A DNA stretch of 64,000 nt from Acaudatibacter sp035532115 (GTDB lineage: Bacteria > Pseudomonadota > Alphaproteobacteria > Caulobacterales > Caulobacteraceae): assembly GCA_035532115.1 (NCBI GenBank), contig DATKRO010000087.1:6498-70497 (forward strand), written 5' to 3'. Shown in pieces: positions 1 through 8,038 of this stretch; position 1 is the first letter of the stretch, and each line of letters starts with the position of its first letter. Made by a program: the position numbers and the translations under genes. The notes under the pieces were generated by a model. That model was not told the origin of the DNA. It worked only from the letters and a program-made list of their open reading frames with translations, and searched no databases.

Positions 1-1
1 C

Positions 2-1384
2 TGCGCCAGCTATCGTCCCGCGCCCATCGCCCCGGCGGCCAACGCGGCCGCCATCGACTCGAGGTCGCTCGAGGATCCGCGGCTGCTCAGGTTCGTCGCG
101 GCGGCGGGATCATCCGCGGCGCCGACGGCGACGGTCCGTAGCGCCGGAGCGACGTGGGATCTGAGCACGCTGACCTTGGCCGCGCTCTATTTCCACCCCA
201 CCTTGGACATCGCCCGTTCGAAGCTCGCCGAAGCCCACGCCGCCGTCGTGACCGCCGCGGCGATCCCCAATCCATCGCTGAGCCTGGGAGAGCTGAGCTA
301 CGATGCGAGCCTCGCCACGCCGTCGCCCTGGACGGTCGGCCCGGCGATCAGGTTCATCGTCGAGGCCTTCGGCAAGCGGGCGGCGCGCGTCGCCCAGGCG
401 CGTCGACTGGTCGAGGCCGCGCGCGAGGATCTGGCGACCGCGTCCTGGCAGGTGCGCGGCGCCGTGCGCGCCTCGCTGATCGATCTCTGGTCGGCGCGCG
501 AGACCGTCGCGCTGCTGCGCAGCAGACGCGGATTTCAGGACCAGCTCGTGACCCTGCTGCAGCGGCGCCTCGCCGCCGGCGACGCCTCGGCGCTCGAGAT
601 CGCGCGTGCGCGCATCGGCCTGGACCAGCTCGGCCTCGCCCTCGGCGAGGCCGAGCGCCGGCGCGCCCAGGCTCGCGGCCAGCTTGCCGCATCGATCGGC
701 GTTCCGCTCGCCGCGCTGGACGAGGTCCGGCTGTCGTTCGCCGCGGTGGAGCATCCGAGGCCGCCCGACGCGGCCGAAGTCGCCATGCTGCGCCGTCGCG
801 CCCTGGTCCGCCGAAGCGACGTGCAGTCGCGTCTGGCCGACTACGCCGCGGCGCAATCGGCCCTGAAGCTCCAGATCGCCGGCCAGTATCCGGACATCAT
901 GCTCACCGCCGGCTACATCTTCGACCGGGGGCAGAACAAATACCTGCTCTCCCCCGCGGCCGATCTGCCGATCTTCAATCAGGGCCAGGGGCCGATCGCC
1001 GAGGCCATGGCGCGGCGGCAGGAAGCGGCGGCGCGCTTCACGGCGCTTCAGAGCCGGGTCATCGGCGAGGTCGACGCCGCCGCGGCGAGCTACGGCGCCG
1101 CGAGCCGGGCGGCCGGGGCCGCCGAGGCGCTGGCGGTCGCCGAGGACGATCGGGAGCGCCGCATCGAGCGCTCCTTCCAGGCGGGCGGGATCGACCGTCC
1201 GACCCTGTTGGCCGCAAGGATCGAGCGGAGCGTCGCCGAGCAGTCGCGGCTGGCCGCGGTGGTCCAGCAACGTCAGGCGCTCGGGGCCTTGGAGGATGCG
1301 CTTCAGCATCCGTTCTTCGGGCAGGACGTGGCGGCGAGCCTCCTGCAGACCAGCCCGCGTCCGCCCACGGAGCTCACCCCATGA
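2..1384 (+). CDS. TolC/CzcC-type outer-membrane efflux protein, 5' end missing
   Basis: This is the outer-membrane channel of the efflux operon. The reading frame is open from base 2, so the true start lies left of the window and about 460 residues are visible. The first visible residues, Cys-Ala-Ser-Tyr, may be a lipoprotein cysteine followed by the mature N-terminus; this is inference because the signal peptide is not seen. The body is alanine-rich, alpha-helical and twofold repetitive as in outer-membrane factors, with an IPNPSL motif near the N-terminus (positions 266-283) and long coiled-coil stretches. The TGA overlaps the ATG of the adaptor gene (ATGA), and OMF-adaptor-RND order is that of czcCBA/cusCBA operons. 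The substrate cannot be read from the sequence. Confidence 0.85.
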   Translation, partial: CASYRPAPIAPAANAAAIDSRSLEDPRLLRFVAAAGSSAAPTATVRSAGATWDLSTLTLAALYFHPTLDIARSKLAEAHAAVVTAAAIPNPSLSLGELSYDASLATPSPWTVGPAIRFIVEAFGKRAARVAQARRLVEAAREDLATASWQVRGAVRASLIDLWSARETVALLRSRRGFQDQLVTLLQRRLAAGDASALEIARARIGLDQLGLALGEAERRRAQARGQLAASIGVPLAALDEVRLSFAAVEHPRPPDAAEVAMLRRRALVRRSDVQSRLADYAAAQSALKLQIAGQYPDIMLTAGYIFDRGQNKYLLSPAADLPIFNQGQGPIAEAMARRQEAAARFTALQSRVIGEVDAAAASYGAASRAAGAAEALAVAEDDRERRIERSFQAGGIDRPTLLAARIERSVAEQSRLAAVVQQRQALGALEDALQHPFFGQDVAASLLQTSPRPPTELTP

Positions 1385-2460
1385 CGCTGCAATCGGGGCG
1401 GCCCCGAGGTCGGCGCCCCCTCGTCGCCGCCCTCGCCCTGGCGGCGCTGGCCGCCGGCCTGATCCTGGCGCTGCATGGCCTGGCGACGCCGAGCCGGGCC
1501 CGCGACGCCGACGAGGCGAAAGCCGCGGCCGCGGCGGCGCCCCGCGTCAGCGTGCGCGACGGGGTCGTCACCCTCGAGCTGGATGCGGCGGCCCAGCGGG
1601 CGGGCGCCATCGAAACGGCGGTTCCGGCGGCGGCGCCCGCCCGGCAGATCGTCACCGCCTATGGCGCCATCCTCGATGCGGCCCCGCTCGCCGATCTCCA
1701 GGGTCGCTATCTGCAGGCGAAGGCCCAGTTGCAGATCGCCCGCGCGAAGTTCGCCGTGTCGCGCGCCGCGGCCGCGCGCGCCAGGACCCTCTATGCGGCC
1801 GGGCAGGATGTCTCCCAGGCCCAGCTGCAGAGCGCCGAGGGCGCCGCCGCCGTGGACGAAGCCGCGCTCGCCGCCGGCCGCGCCGTCCTGGCGACGGTGA
1901 TCGCCGGCGCCCGGCAGGCCTGGGGTCCTGTCCTCGCCCAGGCGCTGATCGCCGGCGCGCCTCTCGCCGAAGATCTGGTCGAGCGCCGCACCTTGCTGGT
2001 GCAGCTGAGCCTCTCGCCCGGCGCCGCGCTCGCCGCGCCGCCGCGGAGCGCCAGCGCCGTCGTCGGCGGCGCGAGGCGGGCGCCGCTCGCCTTCGTCTCC
2101 CCCGCGGCCATCGCCGACCCGGCGATCCAGGGGACGAGCTATTTCTACGAGACGCCGGCGAGGCCAGGCATCCTGCCGGGGCTGGGCGTGCAGGCCTCGC
2201 TGCCAGCGCCGATGGCTGCCCAGGGCGTCGTGGCGCCGCAGTCGGCCGTGGTCTGGCTGCAAGGCAAGGCCTGGATCTACCTGCGCACCGGGCCCGACGT
2301 CTTCGTCCGGCGCGAGATCGCCCCGGATCTGCCGGGTCCGGGAGGCGGCTACATCGTCACCGGCCTTCCGCCGGGCGTCGAGATGGTCGTGTCGGGGGCG
2401 CAGATTCTGCTCTCCGAGGAATTCCGCGCCCAGGGCGGGGCCGGCGACGACGAGGACTAG
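1381..2460 (+). CDS. efflux RND periplasmic adaptor subunit (CzcB/CusB-like)
   Basis: A 359-residue membrane-fusion protein that would bridge the outer-membrane channel and the RND pump. The start is the ATG overlapping the upstream stop. Residues about 12-35 are a hydrophobic membrane anchor or signal segment after an Arg-rich start. A central alanine-rich hairpin (about 115-165) and a C-terminal beta-rich domain with an APQSAVVWLQGKAW motif follow, typical of HlyD/CzcB adaptors. It is short for the family, and no N-terminal metal-binding His or Met cluster is visible, so metal specificity is not supported by this protein alone. The stop is followed one base later by the GTG of the pump gene. 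Confidence 0.85.
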   Translation: MTLQSGRPRGRRPLVAALALAALAAGLILALHGLATPSRARDADEAKAAAAAAPRVSVRDGVVTLELDAAAQRAGAIETAVPAAAPARQIVTAYGAILDAAPLADLQGRYLQAKAQLQIARAKFAVSRAAAARARTLYAAGQDVSQAQLQSAEGAAAVDEAALAAGRAVLATVIAGARQAWGPVLAQALIAGAPLAEDLVERRTLLVQLSLSPGAALAAPPRSASAVVGGARRAPLAFVSPAAIADPAIQGTSYFYETPARPGILPGLGVQASLPAPMAAQGVVAPQSAVVWLQGKAWIYLRTGPDVFVRREIAPDLPGPGGGYIVTGLPPGVEMVVSGAQILLSEEFRAQGGAGDDED

Positions 2461-2461
2461 C

Positions 2462-5400
2462 GTGCGCGTCGCCGGACTTCAGGGCTTCGTCATTGGCGCC
2501 GCCCTGCGATTTCGCAGGCTCGTGGTGGCGCTCGCCGCCATCGTGGTCGCCTACGGCGCCTATGCCCTCGACCACGCCCGCTACGACGTGTTCCCGGAGT
2601 TCGCGCCGCCGCAGGTGAGCATCCAGACCGAAGCGCCGGGCCTCTCGCCCGAGCAGGTGGAGGCTCTGGTCACCGGACCCGTCGAGACCGCGCTCGAGGG
2701 ACTGCCGGGCGAACGGCGCATGCGATCCAACTCGATCCAGGGGCTCTCCGTCGTCACCGTCTTCTTCGCCCCGGGCTCCGGCGTCTACCTCGACCGGCAG
2801 GTGGTGGCCGAGCGTCTGGCCGAGGTCGCCGGGCGCCTGCCGACGGGCGTGCGGCCACCGGTGATGACGCCCCTCACGTCCTCGACGCAGGTGGTTCTGG
2901 TGGCGGGCCTGACCTCGCGGACCCGGTCGCTGATGCGGCTGCGCACGCTGGCGCAATGGACCATCCGGCCGGCGCTCCTGGCCGCTCCCGGCGTCGCCGA
3001 CGTCGAGATCTTCGGCGGCCAGACCCGGGCGACGCAGATCCTCGTGCACCCGAGCAGGCTGATCGCCTTCGGATTGAGCCTCGAGGACGTGCTCGCCGCG
3101 GCGCGCCAGGCCTCCGGCGTGCGCGGCGCCGGCTTCGTCAGCACGCCCAACCAGCGCATCGTGCTGCGCACCGAGGGCCAGTCGCTGACGCCGCAGCAGA
3201 TCGCCGGCGTCGTGGTGGCGCGCCACGGCGGCGTCAGCGTGACGCTCGGCGACGTCGCCGAGGTGGTCGAGGCGCCGGAGCCGGCGATCGGCGCGGCCTC
3301 GATCATGGGCGTGCCGGGCGTCGTCATGAACGTCACCGAGCAATATGGCGCCAACACGCTCGAGGTGACCAAGGGCGTCGACCGCGCGCTCGGCGCGCTG
3401 CGCCCGGCGCTACGACGCCAGGGCGTGACGCTCCACGCCAATATCTTCCGGCCCGCCAGCTTCATCATCACGGCCACCGGCAATCTGGGCTCCTCATTGC
3501 TCGCCGGCGCCGTCCTGGTGGTGGTGGTGCTGCTGCTCTTCCTCTTCGATCTGCGCGCCGCGGCGATCTGCTGCACGGCGATCCCGATCTCGCTCCTGGC
3601 CGCGGTGGTGGTGTTGCAGCGGGCGGGGATCACGCTCAACGTCATGACCCTGGGGGGCCTCGCCATCGCCCTGGGCGAGGTGGTCGACGACGCGGTGATC
3701 GCCGTCGAGAACATCGTCCGCCGGCTGCGCGAGAACCGCGGCCGGCCCGATCCGCGCACCGCGGCGCGGGTCGTGCTGGAGGCGACCTTCGAGGTGCGCA
3801 GCGCCGTCGTCTACGCGACCTTGGCGGTGATCATCGTCTTCGTTCCGGTGGTCACGCTCTCCGGCGTCGGCGGGGCGCTGTTCGCGCCGCTGGCGCTGAC
3901 CTACATCGCCGCCGTGCTGGCCTCCCTGGTCGTCGCCGTCACCCTGACCCCGGCGCTCGGCCTGCTCATGCTGGGCCATGGCGTGCGCGAGCGCGATCCG
4001 CCGGCGATGGCCTGGACCCGCCGCCGCTACGAGGCGCTGCTGCGGCGCGTGGCGCGCGCCCCGCGTGCGACCATCGCCGGCGCCCTGGCGCTGACCCTCG
4101 GAGGTCTTGCCCTGATCCCGCTCATGGGCGCGACCTTTCTTCCGGAACTGCATGAGGGCCATCTCATCGTCCACATGACTGCGGCGCCTGGCACGTCGCT
4201 GGCGCAGTCGCTGCGCATGGGCGCGCGGGTCACCGCCGCGCTGCAGCGGCTGCCCATCGTGCGCACCGTCGCCCAGCGCGTCGGCCGCGCCGAACTGACC
4301 TCGGACACGCACGGGACGCAGCAGAGCGAGTTCGAGGTGGACCTCGAGCGCGCGAGCGGCGCGCAGGCGCAGGCCGCCAAGCCTGAGATTCTCAAAGCGC
4401 TGGCGCAGTTTCCCGGCATCGACGTCTCGGTCAACAGCTTCCTGACCGAGCGGATCAACGAGACCTTCTCCGGCCAGGGGGCGCCGGTGGCGGTGAACGT
4501 CTACGGCGACCACCTGGGCGCCATCGATGCGACCGCACGCGAGGTGCGCGACGTGCTGCGCGGCGTCCGCGGCGCGACCTCGGTGGAGCTCCAGTCGCCG
4601 CCGGGACTGCCGCAACTGGCCATCAGGCTGCGCCGAGCCGACCTGAAGCGCTGGGGCCTCGATCCGGTCGAGGTCCTCGGCGAGGTCGGCGCGGCCTACC
4701 AGGGCGATATCGTCGGCCAGACCTACAGCGGCGACCGGGTCTTCGACATCGTCGTCAAGCTGGCGCAGGCGAGCCAGGGCGACATCGCCGCGGTGGGCGA
4801 TCTGCCGCTGCGCACGCACGATGGAAGCTTCGTCCAGTTGCGCCAGGTGGCCGACGTCGCCCCTGCTTCGGGCGTCTATCAGATCCAGCACCAGGGCGGG
4901 CGCCGGCTCCAGACGGTGACCGCGGACGTGCAGGGGCGGCCGCTCTCAGCCTTCGTCCAGGCTGCGAGGGCGCAGATCGCCGCGCGGGTGAAGCCGCCCA
5001 GCGGCGTCTACATCGAATTCGCCGGAGCGGCCCAGGGCGAGGCCCGGGCGCAGCGCGACCTGGCGTTCAAGGCTCTCATTGCCGGCGTCGCCGTGGTGAT
5101 GCTGCTGTCGATCGTCGCCCGCAACTGGCGCAATCTGGCGCTCGTCCTCGCCAACCTGCCCTTCGCCCTGATCGGCGGCCTGGTGGCGGCGTTCCTGTCG
5201 GGGGCGGTGCTGTCGCTGGGCTCGCTGATCGGCTTCGTGACGCTGTTCGGCATCACCTTGCGCAACTCGATGATGATGATCTCGCACTACGGCCGCCTGG
5301 TCGAGGTCGACGGCCTGGCGTGGGGGCCGGACGCGGCGATCCGCGGCGCGGCCGACCGGCTCGGGCCGATCCTGATGACCTCGCTGGTCACCGGACTTGG

Positions 5401-5620
5401 CCTGCTGCCGCTCGCGCTCGGCATGAATACGCCCGGGCGCGAGATCGAAGGGCCGATGGCGGTGGTGATTCTCGGCGGGCTCATGACCTCCATGATGCTG
5501 AACCTGCTGGTGCTGCCGACGCTGGCGCTGCGCTACGGGCGTTTCCAGCCGAGGGGCGAGCGGGACGAGCTGCTGGATCCGGGCGCCGCCGCGGAACCGC
5601 GCCCTTCGCCGGCCTCCTGA
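2462..5620 (+). CDS. RND efflux permease, CusA/CzcA-like
   Basis: A 1052-residue proton-driven inner-membrane pump of normal RND length. It has an N-terminal transmembrane helix (about 15-35), two large periplasmic loops and the two groups of helices. The transmembrane-4 motif GEVVDDAVIAVEN carries the paired aspartates at residues 409-410 that relay protons. The GEVVDDA form with a following IVRRLREN resembles a heavy-metal-branch subgroup rather than the drug exporters, but lacks the classic DFGxxxDGAV signature. The start is GTG one base after the adaptor stop, so translation is probably coupled. Whether the load is copper, silver, divalent cations or an organic compound is unresolved. The 171 bases after it hold no supported gene. 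Confidence 0.9.
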   Translation: MRVAGLQGFVIGAALRFRRLVVALAAIVVAYGAYALDHARYDVFPEFAPPQVSIQTEAPGLSPEQVEALVTGPVETALEGLPGERRMRSNSIQGLSVVTVFFAPGSGVYLDRQVVAERLAEVAGRLPTGVRPPVMTPLTSSTQVVLVAGLTSRTRSLMRLRTLAQWTIRPALLAAPGVADVEIFGGQTRATQILVHPSRLIAFGLSLEDVLAAARQASGVRGAGFVSTPNQRIVLRTEGQSLTPQQIAGVVVARHGGVSVTLGDVAEVVEAPEPAIGAASIMGVPGVVMNVTEQYGANTLEVTKGVDRALGALRPALRRQGVTLHANIFRPASFIITATGNLGSSLLAGAVLVVVVLLLFLFDLRAAAICCTAIPISLLAAVVVLQRAGITLNVMTLGGLAIALGEVVDDAVIAVENIVRRLRENRGRPDPRTAARVVLEATFEVRSAVVYATLAVIIVFVPVVTLSGVGGALFAPLALTYIAAVLASLVVAVTLTPALGLLMLGHGVRERDPPAMAWTRRRYEALLRRVARAPRATIAGALALTLGGLALIPLMGATFLPELHEGHLIVHMTAAPGTSLAQSLRMGARVTAALQRLPIVRTVAQRVGRAELTSDTHGTQQSEFEVDLERASGAQAQAAKPEILKALAQFPGIDVSVNSFLTERINETFSGQGAPVAVNVYGDHLGAIDATAREVRDVLRGVRGATSVELQSPPGLPQLAIRLRRADLKRWGLDPVEVLGEVGAAYQGDIVGQTYSGDRVFDIVVKLAQASQGDIAAVGDLPLRTHDGSFVQLRQVADVAPASGVYQIQHQGGRRLQTVTADVQGRPLSAFVQAARAQIAARVKPPSGVYIEFAGAAQGEARAQRDLAFKALIAGVAVVMLLSIVARNWRNLALVLANLPFALIGGLVAAFLSGAVLSLGSLIGFVTLFGITLRNSMMMISHYGRLVEVDGLAWGPDAAIRGAADRLGPILMTSLVTGLGLLPLALGMNTPGREIEGPMAVVILGGLMTSMMLNLLVLPTLALRYGRFQPRGERDELLDPGAAAEPRPSPAS

Positions 5621-5791
5621 CCGGCCGAGCGTCCGCCGCGGAAGGGCGCCGTTGGCGGCTGCTGCGGCCCGCCCGCCCATCATGGACAAGATTTCATCGT
5701 GTTTTTCGCATCCGTTCAGGCATTCCTTCGCCTCTAGGCGTCAAAGGCGCAGGTTCCAGCCCGCGCATCGTCGAGACAAGGAGCCGAGCCC

Positions 5792-6226
5792 ATGGGATTT
5801 CTCATCGCCCAGATCATCCCGCTCTTCGGGATCATCATGATCATCTGCATCGTGATCGGACCCATCTGGATCAGCGCCTATTTCCGGGCCAAGGAGCGGG
5901 CGCAGCTGCACGAGACGCTGCGCATCGCCTACGAAAAGGGCCTGCCGCCGCCGCCGGAACTCATCGAGAAGCTCACCGCCGGCGGCCAGGCGCCCACGCA
6001 GTCCAGCGCCCTCAACGCCGACCTGCGCCGTGGGGTCGTGCTCGTCGCCGTGGGCCTTGGCCTTTGCGGACTGGGGCTGGGGCTGGGCTGGGGCATCGGT
6101 TTCGCCGACCAGACCGGCGGGGCCATCACCGGCGGCGTGGTCGCGGGGGCCGGCGCGATCCCCGGGCTGATCGGCGTGGCCTATCTGCTGCTGTGGCTCG
6201 GCAGCCGCCGCACGATCAAGGACTGA
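5792..6226 (+). CDS. DUF6249-type small membrane protein
   Basis: A 144-residue protein with an N-terminal hydrophobic helix (about 4-30), a short polar segment with RAKERAQLHETLRIAYEKG (about 35-55) and two glycine-rich transmembrane segments (about 75-97 and 103-130). This matches my memory of DUF6249 domain proteins, whose function is unknown. AAGGAG at 5778-5783 sits eight bases before the ATG, a strong ribosome-binding site that fixes the start. It is followed by an ECF sigma factor and another small membrane protein, so it may be part of an envelope-sensing unit; that is inference. Confidence 0.7.
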   Translation: MGFLIAQIIPLFGIIMIICIVIGPIWISAYFRAKERAQLHETLRIAYEKGLPPPPELIEKLTAGGQAPTQSSALNADLRRGVVLVAVGLGLCGLGLGLGWGIGFADQTGGAITGGVVAGAGAIPGLIGVAYLLLWLGSRRTIKD

Positions 6227-6268
6227 AGCCGCGGCGCGGGGAACCCCTCCCGGAACGGAAGGCGAGCG

Positions 6269-6844
6269 GTGATCAGCCGGCGGACATTGGCCAGCGCCCA
6301 CGACCTCGAGCTCGTCGCCCTCGGCGCGAGCGGCGATCGCAGCGCGTTCGGCGAGCTGGTGCGCCGGCACGGGTCGGCGATCCGCGCGCTGCTGCGCCGC
6401 ATGGGGGCCGAGGCCGCGCTCGCGGACGACGTCGCCCAGGACGCCTTCCTCGCCGCCTTCGAGCAGATCGCCGAGTTCCGCGGCGAAGGCACGTTCCAGG
6501 CCTGGGTCAAGCGCATCGCGGCGCGGCTCTACGTGCGGCGCTGGCGCAAGGACGCCAGGCTCGGTCGCGAGGGCGACCGGGCCGCTGGCGACGCGGAGGG
6601 CGGCGCGGGCGAGGCGGACCGGGCGGACCGCATCGATCTGGAAGCGGCGCTGAAGACCCTTTCCGACCCCGAACGGGTCTGTGTCGCGCTCTGCTATGGG
6701 GCCGGGCTCTCGCACGCCGAGGCCGCCGAGGCCTTGAATGCGCCACTGGGAACCGTCAAATCCCATGTCAAACGTGGTTTGGATAAGCTCAGGGCGCGCC
6801 TCGCGCCGGACGGCGGGGAGCGGCAGGTCGAGGTCCATGGCTGA
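6269..6844 (+). CDS. ECF-family RNA polymerase sigma factor
   Basis: A 191-residue sigma-70 family protein with region 2 (about 10-85, including DDVAQDAFLAAFEQI and the FQAWVKRIAARLYVRRWRK segment) and region 4 (about 125-180, with LSHAEAAEALNAPLGTVKSH as the helix-turn-helix). Region 3 is absent, as in ECF factors. The start is GTG. The stop overlaps the ATG of a small membrane protein by eight bases, an arrangement often used for sigma/anti-sigma pairs. Target promoters are not identified in this window. Confidence 0.9.
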   Translation: MISRRTLASAHDLELVALGASGDRSAFGELVRRHGSAIRALLRRMGAEAALADDVAQDAFLAAFEQIAEFRGEGTFQAWVKRIAARLYVRRWRKDARLGREGDRAAGDAEGGAGEADRADRIDLEAALKTLSDPERVCVALCYGAGLSHAEAAEALNAPLGTVKSHVKRGLDKLRARLAPDGGERQVEVHG

Positions 6845-7202
6845 AGTCAGCTTCGAAGCCAGACTGGAGCGGATGTTCGCCGATGCGCCGGCCATGGCCG
6901 ACGCCGAGCTGTTCGCCGTGCGCGCGCAGGACCGGCTCGAGCGCGGCTGGAACGCCCGCAGAGTGCTCATCGGCGCCATGGGCGTGGCGGGCGGCCTGGT
7001 GGGCTCGGCACAGGTTCTGGGCGCCGGCGCGACGGGCCACCTCGAAGCGCTGGGGGCCGAATCGAATGCGTTTCTGACCCGTCATCTGCAGCTGTGGCTG
7101 CCGGCCGGCGTCGCGGCGGACAGCCGGATCGTCTGGATGGCGCTGGCGCTCGCCGCGGTCGGCGTCGGCCTCGGGCTGGCGCGGGCGATCCGCGAGATCT
7201 GA
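6837..7202 (+). CDS. small membrane protein, possible anti-sigma partner
   Basis: A 121-residue protein beginning at the ATG inside the end of the sigma gene. An acidic cytoplasmic N-terminus (about 1-38) containing an RLERGWNARR segment is followed by a hydrophobic helix (about 40-62) and a second one near the C-terminus (about 93-117). No zinc-binding HxxxCxxC anti-sigma motif is present, so it is not a ZAS-type anti-sigma. Its overlap with the sigma gene and its topology suggest a membrane regulator of that sigma factor; this is inference only. Five bases separate it from panB. Confidence 0.65.
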   Translation: MAEVSFEARLERMFADAPAMADAELFAVRAQDRLERGWNARRVLIGAMGVAGGLVGSAQVLGAGATGHLEALGAESNAFLTRHLQLWLPAGVAADSRIVWMALALAAVGVGLGLARAIREI

Positions 7203-7207
7203 GGCCG

Positions 7208-8038
7208 ATGTCCGCCCAGCGCCAGGACGCCGTCAGGCGGATCACCGTGCCGGAGATCGCGGCCCGCAAGGGCGCGCAGCCGCTTGTCTGCCTCACCGCC
7301 TATACCGCGCCCGTGGCCGAGATCCTCGACGGCGTCTGCGACCTGCTGCTCGTGGGCGATTCGGTGGGCATGGTCCTCCACGGCCTTCCCAACACCGTCG
7401 GCGTCACCCTGGAGATGATGATCCTGCACGCCCAGGCGGTGATGCGCGCCAGCCGCAGGGCGCTGGTGGTCGTGGACATGCCGTTCGGCGCCTACGAAGG
7501 CCCCAAGGAAGGCGCCTACGCCAACGCGGTGCGGCTGCTGAAGGAGACCGGGTGCCAGGCCGTCAAGGTCGAGGCCGGTCCCACCGTGCCCGAGACCATC
7601 GCCTATCTGGTGCGGCGCGGCGTTCCGGTGGTGGGCCATGTCGGCCTTCGTCCGCAGGCGGTGAACGTCGACGGCGCCTTCAGGGCCAAGGGCCGCTCCG
7701 GCGACGAGCGCGCCCGCATCGTCGCCGAGGCCGAAGCCACCGCCGACGCCGGCGCGTTCGCCATCGTCGTCGAGGGCGTCGCCGAGGCGCTCGCCCGCGA
7801 GATCACCTTGGCGGTCGCGGTCCCCACCATCGGCATCGGCGCCTCGGCCGGATGCGACGGCCAGATCCTGGTCACCGACGACATGCTGGGTCTGTTCGAC
7901 TGGACGCCCAAGTTCGTGCGCCGCTACGCCAACCTCAAGCTCGAGATCGAGCGCGCCGCCCGCGCCTACGCCGACGACGTCCGCGCCCGGCGCTTCCCGG
8001 CCCTGGCGGAGACCTATTTCGCCAAGCCGGCCGGGTAG
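7208..8038 (+). CDS. panB: 3-methyl-2-oxobutanoate hydroxymethyltransferase
   Basis: This enzyme transfers a hydroxymethyl group from 5,10-methylene-THF to alpha-ketoisovalerate, the first committed step of pantothenate and CoA synthesis. It is 276 residues long, a normal length. Diagnostic segments are the early LTAYTAPVA, VGDSVGMVLHG, VVVDMPFGAYE, AVKVEAG, VGHVGLRPQAVN and the GIGASAGCDGQILV block. The start is an ATG five bases after the preceding gene. The 3' end overlaps a convergent histidine kinase by 25 bases. The partner gene panC is not in the window. Confidence 0.97.
   Translation: MSAQRQDAVRRITVPEIAARKGAQPLVCLTAYTAPVAEILDGVCDLLLVGDSVGMVLHGLPNTVGVTLEMMILHAQAVMRASRRALVVVDMPFGAYEGPKEGAYANAVRLLKETGCQAVKVEAGPTVPETIAYLVRRGVPVVGHVGLRPQAVNVDGAFRAKGRSGDERARIVAEAEATADAGAFAIVVEGVAEALAREITLAVAVPTIGIGASAGCDGQILVTDDMLGLFDWTPKFVRRYANLKLEIERAARAYADDVRARRFPALAETYFAKPAG

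Noticed and set aside
154..1380. Long frame starting at 154 that runs into the adaptor gene
   Set aside because: The upstream part is Arg/Ala-rich noise over the channel gene; the real adaptor begins at the ATG at 1381.
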